Assembly: GCF_023822045.1 (NCBI RefSeq)
Contig: NZ_CP084712.1
Coordinates: forward strand, 2,294,001 to 2,358,000
Reading direction: 5' to 3'
Length of the DNA: 64,000 bases
Source of the DNA: Sphingopyxis sp. USTB-05
GTDB taxonomy: Bacteria; Pseudomonadota; Alphaproteobacteria; Sphingomonadales; Sphingomonadaceae
The position numbers were made by a program, and so were the translations under genes. Positions 1 through 8,358 of the stretch are shown here, piece by piece. How positions within the stretch are numbered: position 1 is the first letter of the stretch; every line of letters starts with the position of its first letter. The notes beneath the pieces are model-generated. The model ran no database searches and was not told where the DNA came from. It was given only the letters and a program-made list of their open reading frames with translations.

Positions 1-827
1 AGCAGCCCTTGCGCGGTCCGGCGGCGCGTCGCCGCCTCGCGCACAGCGCGCAGCGTCTGCGGCAGGAACATCGCGGTCGCCGCCGCCACCATGCGCTCGC
101 GGTCGAGCAAAACCTTGCCGTAATTCCAGCCCATGCCCTCCTCGCCGACGACATTGGCCGCGGGAACGCGGACATCGTCGAGGAACACCTCATTTGTGTG
201 ATGCTTTTCGTCGAGAGTATGGATCGGGCTGATCCGGATGCCTGGCGTGTCCATATCGACGAGCATCAATGAAATGCCCTGCTGTCGCTGCCCCTCCGTC
301 GAGGTACGTGCAAGAATGAACATCCGATCGGCGACATGGGCATAGCTGGTCCACATCTTGTGCCCATTGACGATATAGTCATCGCCGTCCCGGTCGGCAC
401 GCGTACGAAGCGCCGCAAGGTCGGAACCGGCACCCGGCTCGGAATAGCCCTGACACCACCAATCCTCGCCGCTGATGATGCGCGGCAGGTAGAAATCCTT
501 CTGCGCCTGGCTGCCATAGGTGAAGATGATCGGGCCGATCAGTTCGAGCCCCTGATGGAATTGCGCGGGTGCATCGGCCGCGGACGCTTCCGACCAGAAG
601 ATATGCAGTTGCTGCGGAGTCCAGCCTGTGCCGCCATATTCCTTTGGCCAGGTCGGCGCACCCCAACCGCGATCGGCAAGCCGGCGCTGATAGGCGACCA
701 GGTTTTCGGGCGACAGGCGCAGCCCGGCGCGAACGGTCTTTTTCCATTCCTCGGGAATCGAGCCCGCGAAAAAATCACGCACTTCCTGCTGAAATTCCCG
801 GTCTTCGGGCGCTAGGTCCAGATTCAT
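1..827 (-). CDS. Acyl-CoA dehydrogenase, partial (C-terminus off the left edge)
   Basis: A FAD-dependent flavoenzyme expected to introduce a 2,3 double bond into an acyl-CoA. The minus-strand frame opens at the ATG at 827, chosen because GGAGAA lies just upstream, and stays open to base 1, so about 275 N-terminal residues are visible. They cover the N-terminal helical domain and the central beta domain. Typical family stretches are WPKEYGGTGW, QGYSEPGAGSD (FAD/substrate loop) and VNGHKMWTSYAHVADR. The C-terminal helical domain with the catalytic base is outside the window. It is divergent from the acyl-CoA ligase gene at 1010, with 182 bp between them. The large-subunit class used on sterol or branched substrates is possible; the substrate is unknown. 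Confidence 0.9.
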   Translation of the reverse strand, partial: MNLDLAPEDREFQQEVRDFFAGSIPEEWKKTVRAGLRLSPENLVAYQRRLADRGWGAPTWPKEYGGTGWTPQQLHIFWSEASAADAPAQFHQGLELIGPIIFTYGSQAQKDFYLPRIISGEDWWCQGYSEPGAGSDLAALRTRADRDGDDYIVNGHKMWTSYAHVADRMFILARTSTEGQRQQGISLMLVDMDTPGIRISPIHTLDEKHHTNEVFLDDVRVPAANVVGEEGMGWNYGKVLLDRERMVAAATAMFLPQTLRAVREAATRRRTAQGL

Positions 828-1009
828 CGTCGCTTCTCCCATCGATTGCGGAGGGCTTAGCGTCAGCGAGACCCCGCTGGCTCGCGAGCGGAAGGAGATC
901 GCGCCAATTTCGCAAATGTGATTGTCGGCGTGTGCGACCCGCGATGCTTCGCACCCGCCGCCGGCTGGGCAATCGTCGGCGGCAATCAAGTCACTAAGGG
1001 AGAGATTTC

Positions 1010-2662
1010 ATGCACGGCCTGATGCAGGCGCAACCATTGACGACCGCGATGCTGATCCGGCACGCGGCGACCAACCACTCGCGCCGTGAAATCGTGTCGC
1101 GCCGCGCCGACGGATCGCTCGAGCGGTCGGATTGGAAGACGGTCGAACGTCACGCGCGCCACATCGCCGCCGGGCTTGCCGACCTCGGCCTTACGCCCGG
1201 CGATCGCGTCGCGACGCTGGCCTGGAACCGCCTGCCCCACCTCGAACTCTATTATGGCGTCAGCGGTGCCGGCATGGTGCTGCACACCGTCAACCCCCGC
1301 CTCTTCCCCGATCAGATCCGTTACATCATCGATCATGGTGGCGCGCGCGTGCTGTGTGTCGACCCCGACCTGCTACCGATGATCGAGCCGCTACTCGGCG
1401 ACCTGCCCAAGATCGAGCGCATCATCATCCTGGCCGATCAGGCTGATATGCCCGAAACCGCTATCGCCGATCCAATTTCGTACCAGAGCCTGATCGGCGG
1501 CCCGCGCGCGATCGCGGACTGGCCCGAACTCGACGAGAACAGCGCGAGCGCGCTCTGCTACACCAGCGGGACGACCGGCAATCCGAAAGGCGTCCTTTAC
1601 AGCCATCGCTCGACCGTCCTGCACGCGATGAGTGCGCTCGCGAATGATTCAATGTCGTTAGGCGCTGCGGACACGATCCTGGTCGTCACTCCGCTGTTCC
1701 ACGTCAACGCCTGGGGCATCCCCTATTCGGCCGCGATGGCGGGATCGAAGCTCATCCTGCCTGGATCGGCGCTCGATCCCGTGTCGCTCTATGAACTGAT
1801 GCGCGACGAGGGCGTGACCTTCTCCCTTGGCGTGCCGACGATCTGGTTCGCCTTCCTCGATCATCTGGAGCGCGAGCGCGCGGCCGAAGATCGCGAGGCG
1901 CTCAAACTCGACCGCATCTTCACCGGCGGCGCCGCGACGCCTCGCTCGCTGATCGAACGCTTCCGCAACCTGCTGGGCGTCGAGACGATGCAAGCGTGGG
2001 GGATGACCGAAACCAGCCCGGTTGCGACCGTCTGCCGTCCGCTCGCGCATCATGCCGAACTCGGCGAGGAAGAGCAGGTGGACCTGCGCGCCATGCAAGG
2101 CCGTTCCGTGTTCGGCATTGAACTGCGCATCGAGGGTGAAGACGGCAAGGAACTTCCACGCGACGGCGAATCCTCGGGCCTGCTCAAAGTGCGCGGTCCG
2201 TGGGTCCTGAGCGCCTATCACGGCCAAGCGGCAGGCAGCGCGCTTGATGCGGGCGGCTGGTTCGACACGGGCGACGTCGCGAAAATCGATCCGGACGGCT
2301 TCCTTCAGATCACCGACCGCGCCAAAGACGTCATCAAGTCGGGCGGCGAATGGATTTCGTCGATCGATCTCGAAAATGCCGCCGTTGCGCACCCAAAGGT
2401 CGCCGAAGCCGCAGTGATCGGCGTCGCGCATCCCAAATGGCAGGAACGTCCGCTGCTGCTCGTCCGGTTACACGCCGCTGAAGCCTGCACGAAGGACGAG
2501 ATCATGGATCATCTTGCCGACAAGGTCGCGCGCTGGTGGCTGCCCGATGACGTGATCTTCGTCGAGGAATTGCCGCACACCGCGACGGGCAAGCTGCTCA
2601 AGACCGAACTTCGCAAGCGCCACGGCGATCATTTCGCTGCGGCGGTGGATGCCGTCACCTGA
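1010..2662 (+). CDS. AMP-dependent acyl-CoA ligase (FadD-type)
   Basis: A 550-aa adenylate-forming enzyme that activates a carboxylic acid to its CoA thioester through an acyl-AMP. The P-loop motif [11 protein letters not shown] is at about residues 184-194. [19 protein letters not shown] is the A8 hinge region, and [11 protein letters not shown] near the C-terminus carries the adenylation lysine. Length fits medium/long-chain acyl-CoA synthetases. The start is the ATG at 1010, preceded by GGGAGAGA. Its 3' end overlaps the convergent DUF3237 gene by 8 bp. Its neighbours are beta-oxidation enzymes, so it probably feeds them. The acid activated (fatty, terpenoid, steroid side chain or other) cannot be read from the sequence. 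Confidence 0.92.
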   Translation: MHGLMQAQPLTTAMLIRHAATNHSRREIVSRRADGSLERSDWKTVERHARHIAAGLADLGLTPGDRVATLAWNRLPHLELYYGVSGAGMVLHTVNPRLFPDQIRYIIDHGGARVLCVDPDLLPMIEPLLGDLPKIERIIILADQADMPETAIADPISYQSLIGGPRAIADWPELDENSASALCYTSGTTGNPKGVLYSHRSTVLHAMSALANDSMSLGAADTILVVTPLFHVNAWGIPYSAAMAGSKLILPGSALDPVSLYELMRDEGVTFSLGVPTIWFAFLDHLERERAAEDREALKLDRIFTGGAATPRSLIERFRNLLGVETMQAWGMTETSPVATVCRPLAHHAELGEEEQVDLRAMQGRSVFGIELRIEGEDGKELPRDGESSGLLKVRGPWVLSAYHGQAAGSALDAGGWFDTGDVAKIDPDGFLQITDRAKDVIKSGGEWISSIDLENAAVAHPKVAEAAVIGVAHPKWQERPLLLVRLHAAEACTKDEIMDHLADKVARWWLPDDVIFVEELPHTATGKLLKTELRKRHGDHFAAAVDAVT

Positions 2663-3122
2663 TCGCGAAGACGTGATACATCGGGCCGTCGTCGGTGCGC
2701 ATGCCATTGGCGACGGCGATGATGCGGTTCATCCAGTCATAATCGGGATGCGACGTGACGAAGCGCGGCGTCGTGCGCAGATAGAGATCTTCATACGGCC
2801 CCGGTTCCCGTCGCCTGAAACGCTCGGCCGCCTCGGGCGAGGTCGGTACGGTGAGGCCGGTGTAATGCATCGCGATCCGCGCGCCATCTTCGGTTTCGAG
2901 CGAGGTGCGAACGTCGATGATCATCGTCCCGTCCCCGCGCCAGGTCACCCAGTCGGCCCCATCGGGCATCACACGCCCTTTGAGGCGCGGCCCCTCGAAC
3001 GTCCCGCCATGCACGGGAAAAATCCCGAGCCGACTTTCACCGCCGATCGGCTGCGCCTGGTCATAGGCGACATTCAGCCGCATTACGAACAGCGGCTCCC
3101 ATGCCAGCGTCTCGATGCCCAT
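2655..3122 (-). CDS. DUF3237 family protein
   Basis: A 155-aa protein resembling the DUF3237 family of small soluble beta-barrel proteins of unknown biochemistry. These are often found in catabolic operons of Actinobacteria and sphingomonads. No catalytic motif can be named. It begins at the ATG at 3122, whose A is the last base of the TAA stop of the upstream SnoaL-like gene (TAATG), so the two are probably translationally coupled. It is the last gene of the five-gene operon running left from 7124 and overlaps the end of the convergent acyl-CoA ligase gene by 8 bp. Confidence 0.8.
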   Translation of the reverse strand: MGIETLAWEPLFVMRLNVAYDQAQPIGGESRLGIFPVHGGTFEGPRLKGRVMPDGADWVTWRGDGTMIIDVRTSLETEDGARIAMHYTGLTVPTSPEAAERFRRREPGPYEDLYLRTTPRFVTSHPDYDWMNRIIAVANGMRTDDGPMYHVFAIR

Positions 3123-3655
3123 TACCCCTCTCCCTTCTCCGCCGTACCGAACAGCGCATAGACCGGATCGTCGGGCCAGGGACGCCCGACCGATTTGCGG
3201 TGCGCGAACCGCTCGGCCTCGCTCTTGTCCGGCGCCGGGCGTTCGTCAATCCAGTCGAAGACGACGACCCGGTCGGCCACTCGCCATTCGCCTGCCCGCT
3301 TTTCGAACCGGTCAACATAGCGTCCCGCCATCATGAGTTCGACCTGCCCGCCTTCACTGCCGGGCTGGCGTTGCAAGGCGGTGAAATAGCTTTCTACTGC
3401 CGCCTCATCGCCTCGCAGCTCGATCAGAATATTGTGGATCTGGTGAATGCCGCGTTCGATCAGGGGCAGCGCCTGCATCGCCCAGTCGATAAAACCGTCG
3501 GTCGTCCCGTTATAGGCACCGTGATCGTCGGTGCCGCCAGGCCAGCAGGCGGATCGCAATAGCGCCTCGTCCGCGCGGTCGATTCCGCGACAATAGCGAA
3601 AGAGGCAATCGCGGATCATCTCGCGATCCCAGAGTTTACCGATGTCCGCTTCCAT
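3122..3655 (-). CDS. SnoaL-like / NTF2-fold protein
   Basis: About 177 aa with the pattern of the SnoaL-like NTF2-fold family. The N-terminal segment DREMIRDCLFRYCRGIDRAD is followed by the cone-shaped barrel region, in which FTALQRQ and DRFEKRAGEWRVADRVVVFD fit conserved strands. Members include hydratases, isomerases, dehydratases and dehydrochlorinases; which reaction applies here is not visible. I chose the ATG at 3655 because a GGAG lies 11 bases upstream. An in-frame ATG at 3664 has that GGAG only 2 bases away, and the frame is open up to 3739. The stop codon overlaps the start of the DUF3237 gene. Confidence 0.78.
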   Translation of the reverse strand: MEADIGKLWDREMIRDCLFRYCRGIDRADEALLRSACWPGGTDDHGAYNGTTDGFIDWAMQALPLIERGIHQIHNILIELRGDEAAVESYFTALQRQPGSEGGQVELMMAGRYVDRFEKRAGEWRVADRVVVFDWIDERPAPDKSEAERFAHRKSVGRPWPDDPVYALFGTAEKGEG

Positions 3656-3775
3656 GGCCTGCATATCTCCCGGGCTATTTCGGCCGAATGTGCCCCATCG
3701 GCGCGCGCGGCCAAAATTGCGCCGCGCCGGGAGCCGCATTATCCTGTGGGAGATGAACGGCCGGCGCGAAAGGCG

Positions 3776-4990
3776 TCAGGCGGCGCGCTCAAAGATCGCA
3801 GCGATGCCCTGTCCGCCGCCGATGCACATCGTCTCCAGCCCATACCGCCCGTCGCGGCGCACCAGCTCACGGGTCAGGTTCGCAAGAATGCGCCCGCCGG
3901 TCGCCCCGATCGGGTGCCCGAGCGAGATGCCCGACCCGTTGACGTTGAGGATTTCATTCCGGCTATCGCCGTCGGACCAGCCCCAGCCCTTGAGCACCGC
4001 AAGCACCTGCGGTGCAAAGGCTTCGTTGAGTTCGACGAGGTCGATGTCGCCCCAGCCAAGACCATTGCGCGCGAACAACCGCTCGACCGCGGGCACCGGT
4101 CCGATGCCCATCCGGCTCGGGTCGCAGCCCGCCGCCGCCGAGCTGTGATACCAGGCGATGGGCGTGAGCCCGAGTTCGTCGAGCTTGTCCTCGGCAACAA
4201 CAAGACAAGCGGCGGCAGCGTCATTCTGCTGGCTCGCATTGCCCGCAGTGACGACCCCGCCTTCGAGCGGCCGCAGCTTGCCCAGCGTCTCCAGCGTCGC
4301 GTCGGCACGGTAACCCTCATCATGCGCGAAGACGACCGGATCGCCCTTTTTCTGCGGCACACTTACGGGCACCAGTTCATCGTCGAATAGCCCGTTCGTC
4401 CACGCCGCGGCGGCGCGCTGATGGCTACGCACGGCATAGGCGTCACATGCCTCACGGCTGATATCATAATCCTTCGCCAGATTTTCGGCGGTCTCGATCA
4501 TGCCGGTGATGACGCCGAAGCGTTCGACCGGCTGCGACATCAGTCGCCCGCGCGTCAGCCGGTCATGGAGCGTCAGATTGCCCGCGCGCACCCCCTTGCG
4601 GATATCGGTGCTGTAATGTTCGACGTTCGACATCGATTCGACGCCGCCCGCAACGACGACATCGGACATTCCCGTCTGAACCATCATCGCGGCGTTGATC
4701 ACCGCCTGCAGCCCCGACCCGCAACGGCGGTCGAGCTGATATCCCGGCACTTCGAGCGGTAGCCCCGCGGCGAGCCACGACCAATGGCCGATACTCGGGG
4801 CCTCGCCATTGCCATAGCCTTGCGAAAACACGACATCGTCGACGCGCGTCGGATCGATCTTCGTCCGCTCGACCAACGCCTTCAGAATCACGGCACCCAG
4901 CTCGCCTGCGGTCATCGACGACAATGCTCCCCCGAACTTGCCGACGGCGGTGCGGATGGGGGCGACAATGGCGGCGCGGCGCAGGGTCAT
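3776..4990 (-). CDS. Thiolase (acetyl-CoA acyltransferase)
   Basis: A 404-aa thiolase-family enzyme, expected to cleave a 3-ketoacyl-CoA to acetyl-CoA plus the shortened acyl-CoA (or the reverse). The nucleophilic cysteine is in LDRRCGSGLQAV (Cys90). The family signatures GGVESMSN, NVNGSGISLGHPIGATGGR (catalytic His) and the C-terminal CIGGGQG loop (second Cys) are all present, so the active site looks complete. It is the third gene of the minus-strand operon, between an acyl-CoA dehydrogenase upstream and the SnoaL-like gene downstream. It would supply the last step of a beta-oxidation turn. Confidence 0.94.
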   Translation of the reverse strand: MTLRRAAIVAPIRTAVGKFGGALSSMTAGELGAVILKALVERTKIDPTRVDDVVFSQGYGNGEAPSIGHWSWLAAGLPLEVPGYQLDRRCGSGLQAVINAAMMVQTGMSDVVVAGGVESMSNVEHYSTDIRKGVRAGNLTLHDRLTRGRLMSQPVERFGVITGMIETAENLAKDYDISREACDAYAVRSHQRAAAAWTNGLFDDELVPVSVPQKKGDPVVFAHDEGYRADATLETLGKLRPLEGGVVTAGNASQQNDAAAACLVVAEDKLDELGLTPIAWYHSSAAAGCDPSRMGIGPVPAVERLFARNGLGWGDIDLVELNEAFAPQVLAVLKGWGWSDGDSRNEILNVNGSGISLGHPIGATGGRILANLTRELVRRDGRYGLETMCIGGGQGIAAIFERAA

Positions 4991-5026
4991 GACTTCGGTC
5001 TCCGGTCAGGTAAAAGGTGAAGATGA

Positions 5027-6196
5027 TCAGTTCGTAGCGGCGAATTCGCGTAGCATATGCTTCGCAATCTGGAGCTGAAGGATCTGCGTTGTGCCTTCGT
5101 AGATGCGGTAGATGCGCGCATCGCGGAAGAAACGCTCGGCGTCATATTCGGCCAGATAACCGGCGCCGCCATAGACCTGTACGCAGGCATCGACGACACG
5201 GCCGCACATTTCGCTGGCAAAGACTTTGAACGCCGCAGCCTTGCGGAGGACATTCTCGCCCGCGTCGGCACGCCGCGTAACATCGTCCATCATGCACTCA
5301 GCGGCGTAGATATCGATCTCGCTCTGTGCGAGCATCTGCTGGATCAGTTGGAAGTTTGCGATTGGTTCTCCGAACGCCTTGCGCTCGGTCGCGTAGCGGA
5401 TCGCGCTGTCGAGCGCGCGGCGGGCGTAGGCGGTCGCCGCCGCGCCGACCGACATACGGCCATTGTCGAGGCTCATCATCGCAAAAGCGAAACCCTTGCC
5501 AAGTTCGCCGCCAAGCAATGTCTCGCCGCCGACACGGACGTCCTCCATGATCACGTCGGCGATGTGGCTGCCCGACTGACCCATCTTCTTGTCCGACTTG
5601 CCGATCGAGATGCCGGGCGCGTCGAGGGGGACGACGAAAGCCGAGACATGCGCGTTTTTGGGCAAATTCTCCTTGCTCGTCCGCGCCATGATCAGGCCAA
5701 CCTTCGCAAAGGGCGAGTTGGTGATGTAGCGTTTGGTGCCGTTGAGTACCCAGCCATTGTCGGTTTGCGTCGCGGTCGTCTGAAGTCCTGCCGAGTCCGA
5801 TCCCGATCCCGGCTCCGTCAGGCCGAAACAGGCGATCTCGCCCGATGCGACCCGCGGCAGCCATTCGGCTTTCTGCGCCTCGGTCCCGCCGTTCTTCAGG
5901 GCCGACGCAAACATGCCGATGTTGATCGAGATGATCGAGCGGAACGCCGGCATCGCGTAGCTGATGGTGTGGATCGTCTTAATATACTGGCTGACGTTCA
6001 TCCCCGCGCCGCCGAATTCTTCGGGGATCGTCAGGCCGAACAGGCCCATATCGCGCATTTCGGCGAGAATATCGTCCGGGATCGCGTCGCTTTCGATGAT
6101 CTCCTTTTCGGCGGGTAGAAGGCGATCGCGCACATAACGTTCGAGCTGCTCGATAAACTGCTCAAAGACGTCCGCATCCATTCCGGGATTGCTCAT
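5027..6196 (-). CDS. Acyl-CoA dehydrogenase
   Basis: A 389-aa flavoprotein of the short/medium-chain acyl-CoA dehydrogenase type. FGLTEPGSGSD and LNGTKRYITNSPFA lie in the middle domain. DARIYRIYEGTTQI at the C-terminus holds the expected catalytic glutamate (YEGT). VYGGAGYLAEYDAERFFRDA is also characteristic. I set the start at the ATG at 6196, preceded by AGGAACAGGCC; a longer frame to 6259 would overlap the upstream gene. The SDR stop is only about 10 bp upstream, so the genes are co-transcribed. It carries out the first oxidation of the cycle completed by the SDR and the thiolase. Confidence 0.94.
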   Translation of the reverse strand: MSNPGMDADVFEQFIEQLERYVRDRLLPAEKEIIESDAIPDDILAEMRDMGLFGLTIPEEFGGAGMNVSQYIKTIHTISYAMPAFRSIISINIGMFASALKNGGTEAQKAEWLPRVASGEIACFGLTEPGSGSDSAGLQTTATQTDNGWVLNGTKRYITNSPFAKVGLIMARTSKENLPKNAHVSAFVVPLDAPGISIGKSDKKMGQSGSHIADVIMEDVRVGGETLLGGELGKGFAFAMMSLDNGRMSVGAAATAYARRALDSAIRYATERKAFGEPIANFQLIQQMLAQSEIDIYAAECMMDDVTRRADAGENVLRKAAAFKVFASEMCGRVVDACVQVYGGAGYLAEYDAERFFRDARIYRIYEGTTQILQLQIAKHMLREFAATN

Positions 6197-6206
6197 GGCC
6201 TGTTCC

Positions 6207-7124
6207 TCAAATCGGGTCGTAGGGAAAGACGTGCGCCGAGACCTCATCAGCGCGCGCAAAGTCGGGACGGAACGCCGGGATCAGCTCGTCGGCGATCGCC
6301 TCGGCGGTCCAGCCTTCGAGCTTCGCCATCGAACGCACGGGACGCGGTTTCGAGAAGAGCAATATCTCATTCTTGCGTACGCTGAAAATCTGGTTCGTGA
6401 CATCCTTCGACAGGTCTGACGCCAGATAGGCGACGAGCGGCGCGATCTTGTCGGCCGACATGGACTGGAGGCGCTTGACGCGCTCCTGCTCGGCTGGCGT
6501 GGTCGCGGGGATCGAAGATGTCATGCGACTCCATGCAAAGGGCGCAATGCAATTCGAACGCACCCCCACACGCGCCATATCGAGAGCGATCGACTGGGAC
6601 AGCGCGACGACGCCCAATTTTGCCGCCGAATAATTAGCCTGACCTATGTTGCCGATCAGCCCGCTGGTCGAGGTGAAGTGGATGAAGCTGCCCGACTGCT
6701 GTTCCCGAAAATACGGTGTTGCAGCCTTGGATACGTTGAAGACGCCGGTCAGGTTGACCTCGATGACACTCTTCCAGTCCTCGTAGCTCATCTTGTGCCA
6801 GATGGTATCGCGAAGGATGCCGGCGTTGTTCACAACGGCGTCGATGCGGCCGAACTTTGCGACCGCATCCTCGACGATACCGGCAGCTTCCTTGGGGTCG
6901 GCAACGTTGCCGAAATTTGCGGCCGCCTTGCCGCCCGCGGCGATGATGTCGTTTGCGGTGGCCTCGGCCGGAGCGGCGTCGCCACCGTCGCCCGCTTGCG
7001 CGACGCCTGGGTCGTTGACGATGACCGCCGCGCCCTGCGCTGCACAATGCAGCGCGAGTTCGCGGCCGATGCCGCGCCCCGCGCCCGTAATCGCAACGAC
7101 CTTTCCGTCCAGACATCCGTTCAT
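6207..7124 (-). CDS. SDR family oxidoreductase, MFE-2-like (3-hydroxyacyl-CoA dehydrogenase type)
   Basis: A 305-aa short-chain dehydrogenase. The cofactor motif TGAGRGIG is at residues 13-20, NNAG at about 99-102, the catalytic serine in the TSTSG stretch near 152, and YSAAK with Tyr165/Lys169. The body resembles the dehydrogenase domain of peroxisomal multifunctional enzyme type 2. It has a C-terminal extension of about 60 residues beyond the usual 250-aa SDR core. It is the first gene of the minus-strand operon, and its start lies 104 bp from the divergent IclR gene. The likely role is oxidation of a 3-hydroxyacyl-CoA; a (3R)-specific reaction is inference. Confidence 0.9.
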   Translation of the reverse strand: MNGCLDGKVVAITGAGRGIGRELALHCAAQGAAVIVNDPGVAQAGDGGDAAPAEATANDIIAAGGKAAANFGNVADPKEAAGIVEDAVAKFGRIDAVVNNAGILRDTIWHKMSYEDWKSVIEVNLTGVFNVSKAATPYFREQQSGSFIHFTSTSGLIGNIGQANYSAAKLGVVALSQSIALDMARVGVRSNCIAPFAWSRMTSSIPATTPAEQERVKRLQSMSADKIAPLVAYLASDLSKDVTNQIFSVRKNEILLFSKPRPVRSMAKLEGWTAEAIADELIPAFRPDFARADEVSAHVFPYDPI

Positions 7125-7199
7125 GGCTGTTCTCCCGACCGATTCCCGTCCGAATTGCGTTACGCGTTATATTTCGAATTTCAACATCAGGAATTGTTT

Positions 7200-7215
7200 T
7201 TTCATATATATGAAA
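7200..7215. promoter_or_regulatory. 16-bp perfect palindrome, candidate IclR operator
   Basis: TTTCATATATATGAAA is a perfect 16-bp inverted repeat in an AT-rich patch between the divergent SDR operon and the IclR-family regulator. It ends 13 bp before the regulator's ATG. IclR proteins bind palindromes of about this size as dimers, so this is the best candidate operator for control of the operon and self-control of the regulator. Binding itself is inference. Confidence 0.6.
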
Positions 7216-7228
7216 TTATTGACTGTGA

Positions 7229-7960
7229 ATGACCGGTCCGGTGCGTTCTGTTGCGCAAGCCTTTGCGATCCTTCGCCTGCTCGCTGATTCAAAGGCGCTC
7301 CCGTTGTCCGAGATTGCTCGAACCGTCGGGCTCAGCCCATCGAGCTGTCTGAACTTGCTGAAAACCCTTTCCGCGGAAGGTGCGATTGAGCGCGAAGAGC
7401 TTAAGAAGCGCTATCGCTTGACCTCCGCCTGGCTCGCCACTGGGATTTTTTCGGACAGCCGCGCGATGCGGTTGATCGATCGCGCACGACCCGGCATGGC
7501 GCATTTCGCGCAGTCTTTCGAAATGGCCGTCGGGCTGTGGCGCATTGTCTCGCGTGACCGAATGCAACTCGTCGCCCACGCGCAAAGCGATGCGGGAATG
7601 CGGCTCGCACTTGCCGATAACCAACGCCAACCGCTGGGTGCAGGTGCTGCCGGGCGCGCGATCGCAGCAGCTCAGGCGGTCGACAAAGCCGAATTGGAGC
7701 GACGCTTTGCATCGGTTCGCTGGCAGTCCGCGCTATCGTTGGACACCTACACCCGCCAAGTCGAAGAGGCTGCAGCGAAGGGATTTGGGCTCGATCGCGG
7801 CTATGCGCATCGAGGGGTTTATACGGCTGCCGCCGCGATTACCGAGGTCCCACCGGGTTTCTGCCTTACCGCGTCATGCGTCGCCGGATCGCGGACCGAC
7901 GAAGAACTCGCAATCTTCTGCTCGGCGCTCACCGGACTGCGTAATGAGCTGGTTTCATAA
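7229..7960 (+). CDS. IclR family transcriptional regulator
   Basis: A 243-aa regulator. The N-terminal winged helix-turn-helix is clear (residues about 1-60: SVAQAFAILRLLADS, LPLSEIARTVGLSPSSCLNL). A C-terminal effector domain of IclR type follows (about 75-243), with LGAGAAGRAI and DRGYAHRGVYTAAAAI. The ATG at 7229 has no convincing Shine-Dalgarno sequence, and a 16-bp palindrome ends 13 bp upstream. It is divergent from the beta-oxidation operon, the usual arrangement for a catabolic regulator. The effector is probably a substrate or CoA intermediate of that pathway. Confidence 0.92.
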   Translation: MTGPVRSVAQAFAILRLLADSKALPLSEIARTVGLSPSSCLNLLKTLSAEGAIEREELKKRYRLTSAWLATGIFSDSRAMRLIDRARPGMAHFAQSFEMAVGLWRIVSRDRMQLVAHAQSDAGMRLALADNQRQPLGAGAAGRAIAAAQAVDKAELERRFASVRWQSALSLDTYTRQVEEAAAKGFGLDRGYAHRGVYTAAAAITEVPPGFCLTASCVAGSRTDEELAIFCSALTGLRNELVS

Positions 7961-8042
7961 TCAAATTGGCTAGCCGAAAGTTGACGCCTAAACTTGAAGC
8001 GCGTCAGCGCGAGACAGATAATCGCAGCTAAGTGGCCGCTGA

Positions 8043-8177
8043 ACAATTTTCATTGCACTGGCGGACGCCGGCCTAATCGAGGTCGAACATGTCATATTCG
8101 CGGATGAGGACCATGGCAGCGTCGTTCCCGCGGCGATGATGCGCGGGCTGCGCTTCGCGGTCCCCGAGCCCGCGTGA
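8043..8177 (+). pseudogene. Relic: C-terminal end of an alpha/beta-hydrolase (esterase) gene
   Basis: An open stretch of 44 codons with no start of its own; a TGA at 8040-8042 precedes it. It ends at the TGA at 8175. The translated segment contains VIFADEDHGSVVPAAMMRGL, which looks like the catalytic-histidine end of the IroE/Fes-like esterase family (DxHGSV followed by a GLRF turn). The rest of such a gene, normally 250-300 codons, is absent upstream, where the IclR gene ends at 7960. I read it as a decayed gene fragment. The surrounding 7961-8358 interval holds no other recognisable gene. Confidence 0.6.
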
Positions 8178-8358
8178 GTCGTCCGCTCAAGGAATCTCGC
8201 GAACAGAGCAAGCCCCGCAATCTATTGAGAAATACGCTACGATCCATCGCGATAACGTCACCGATGATCAGGATAACGCTGGCTTAACCATGCTGCGGAG
8301 CAGCATGGCGAGTTGGTCGGGGTTAACCTCGGCAAAAAACAGCAAGGGGTCGTTCGTC

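Noticed and set aside
3746..4390. 214-codon plus-strand open frame across the thiolase gene
   Set aside because: Antisense shadow of a complete thiolase with all catalytic motifs on the minus strand.
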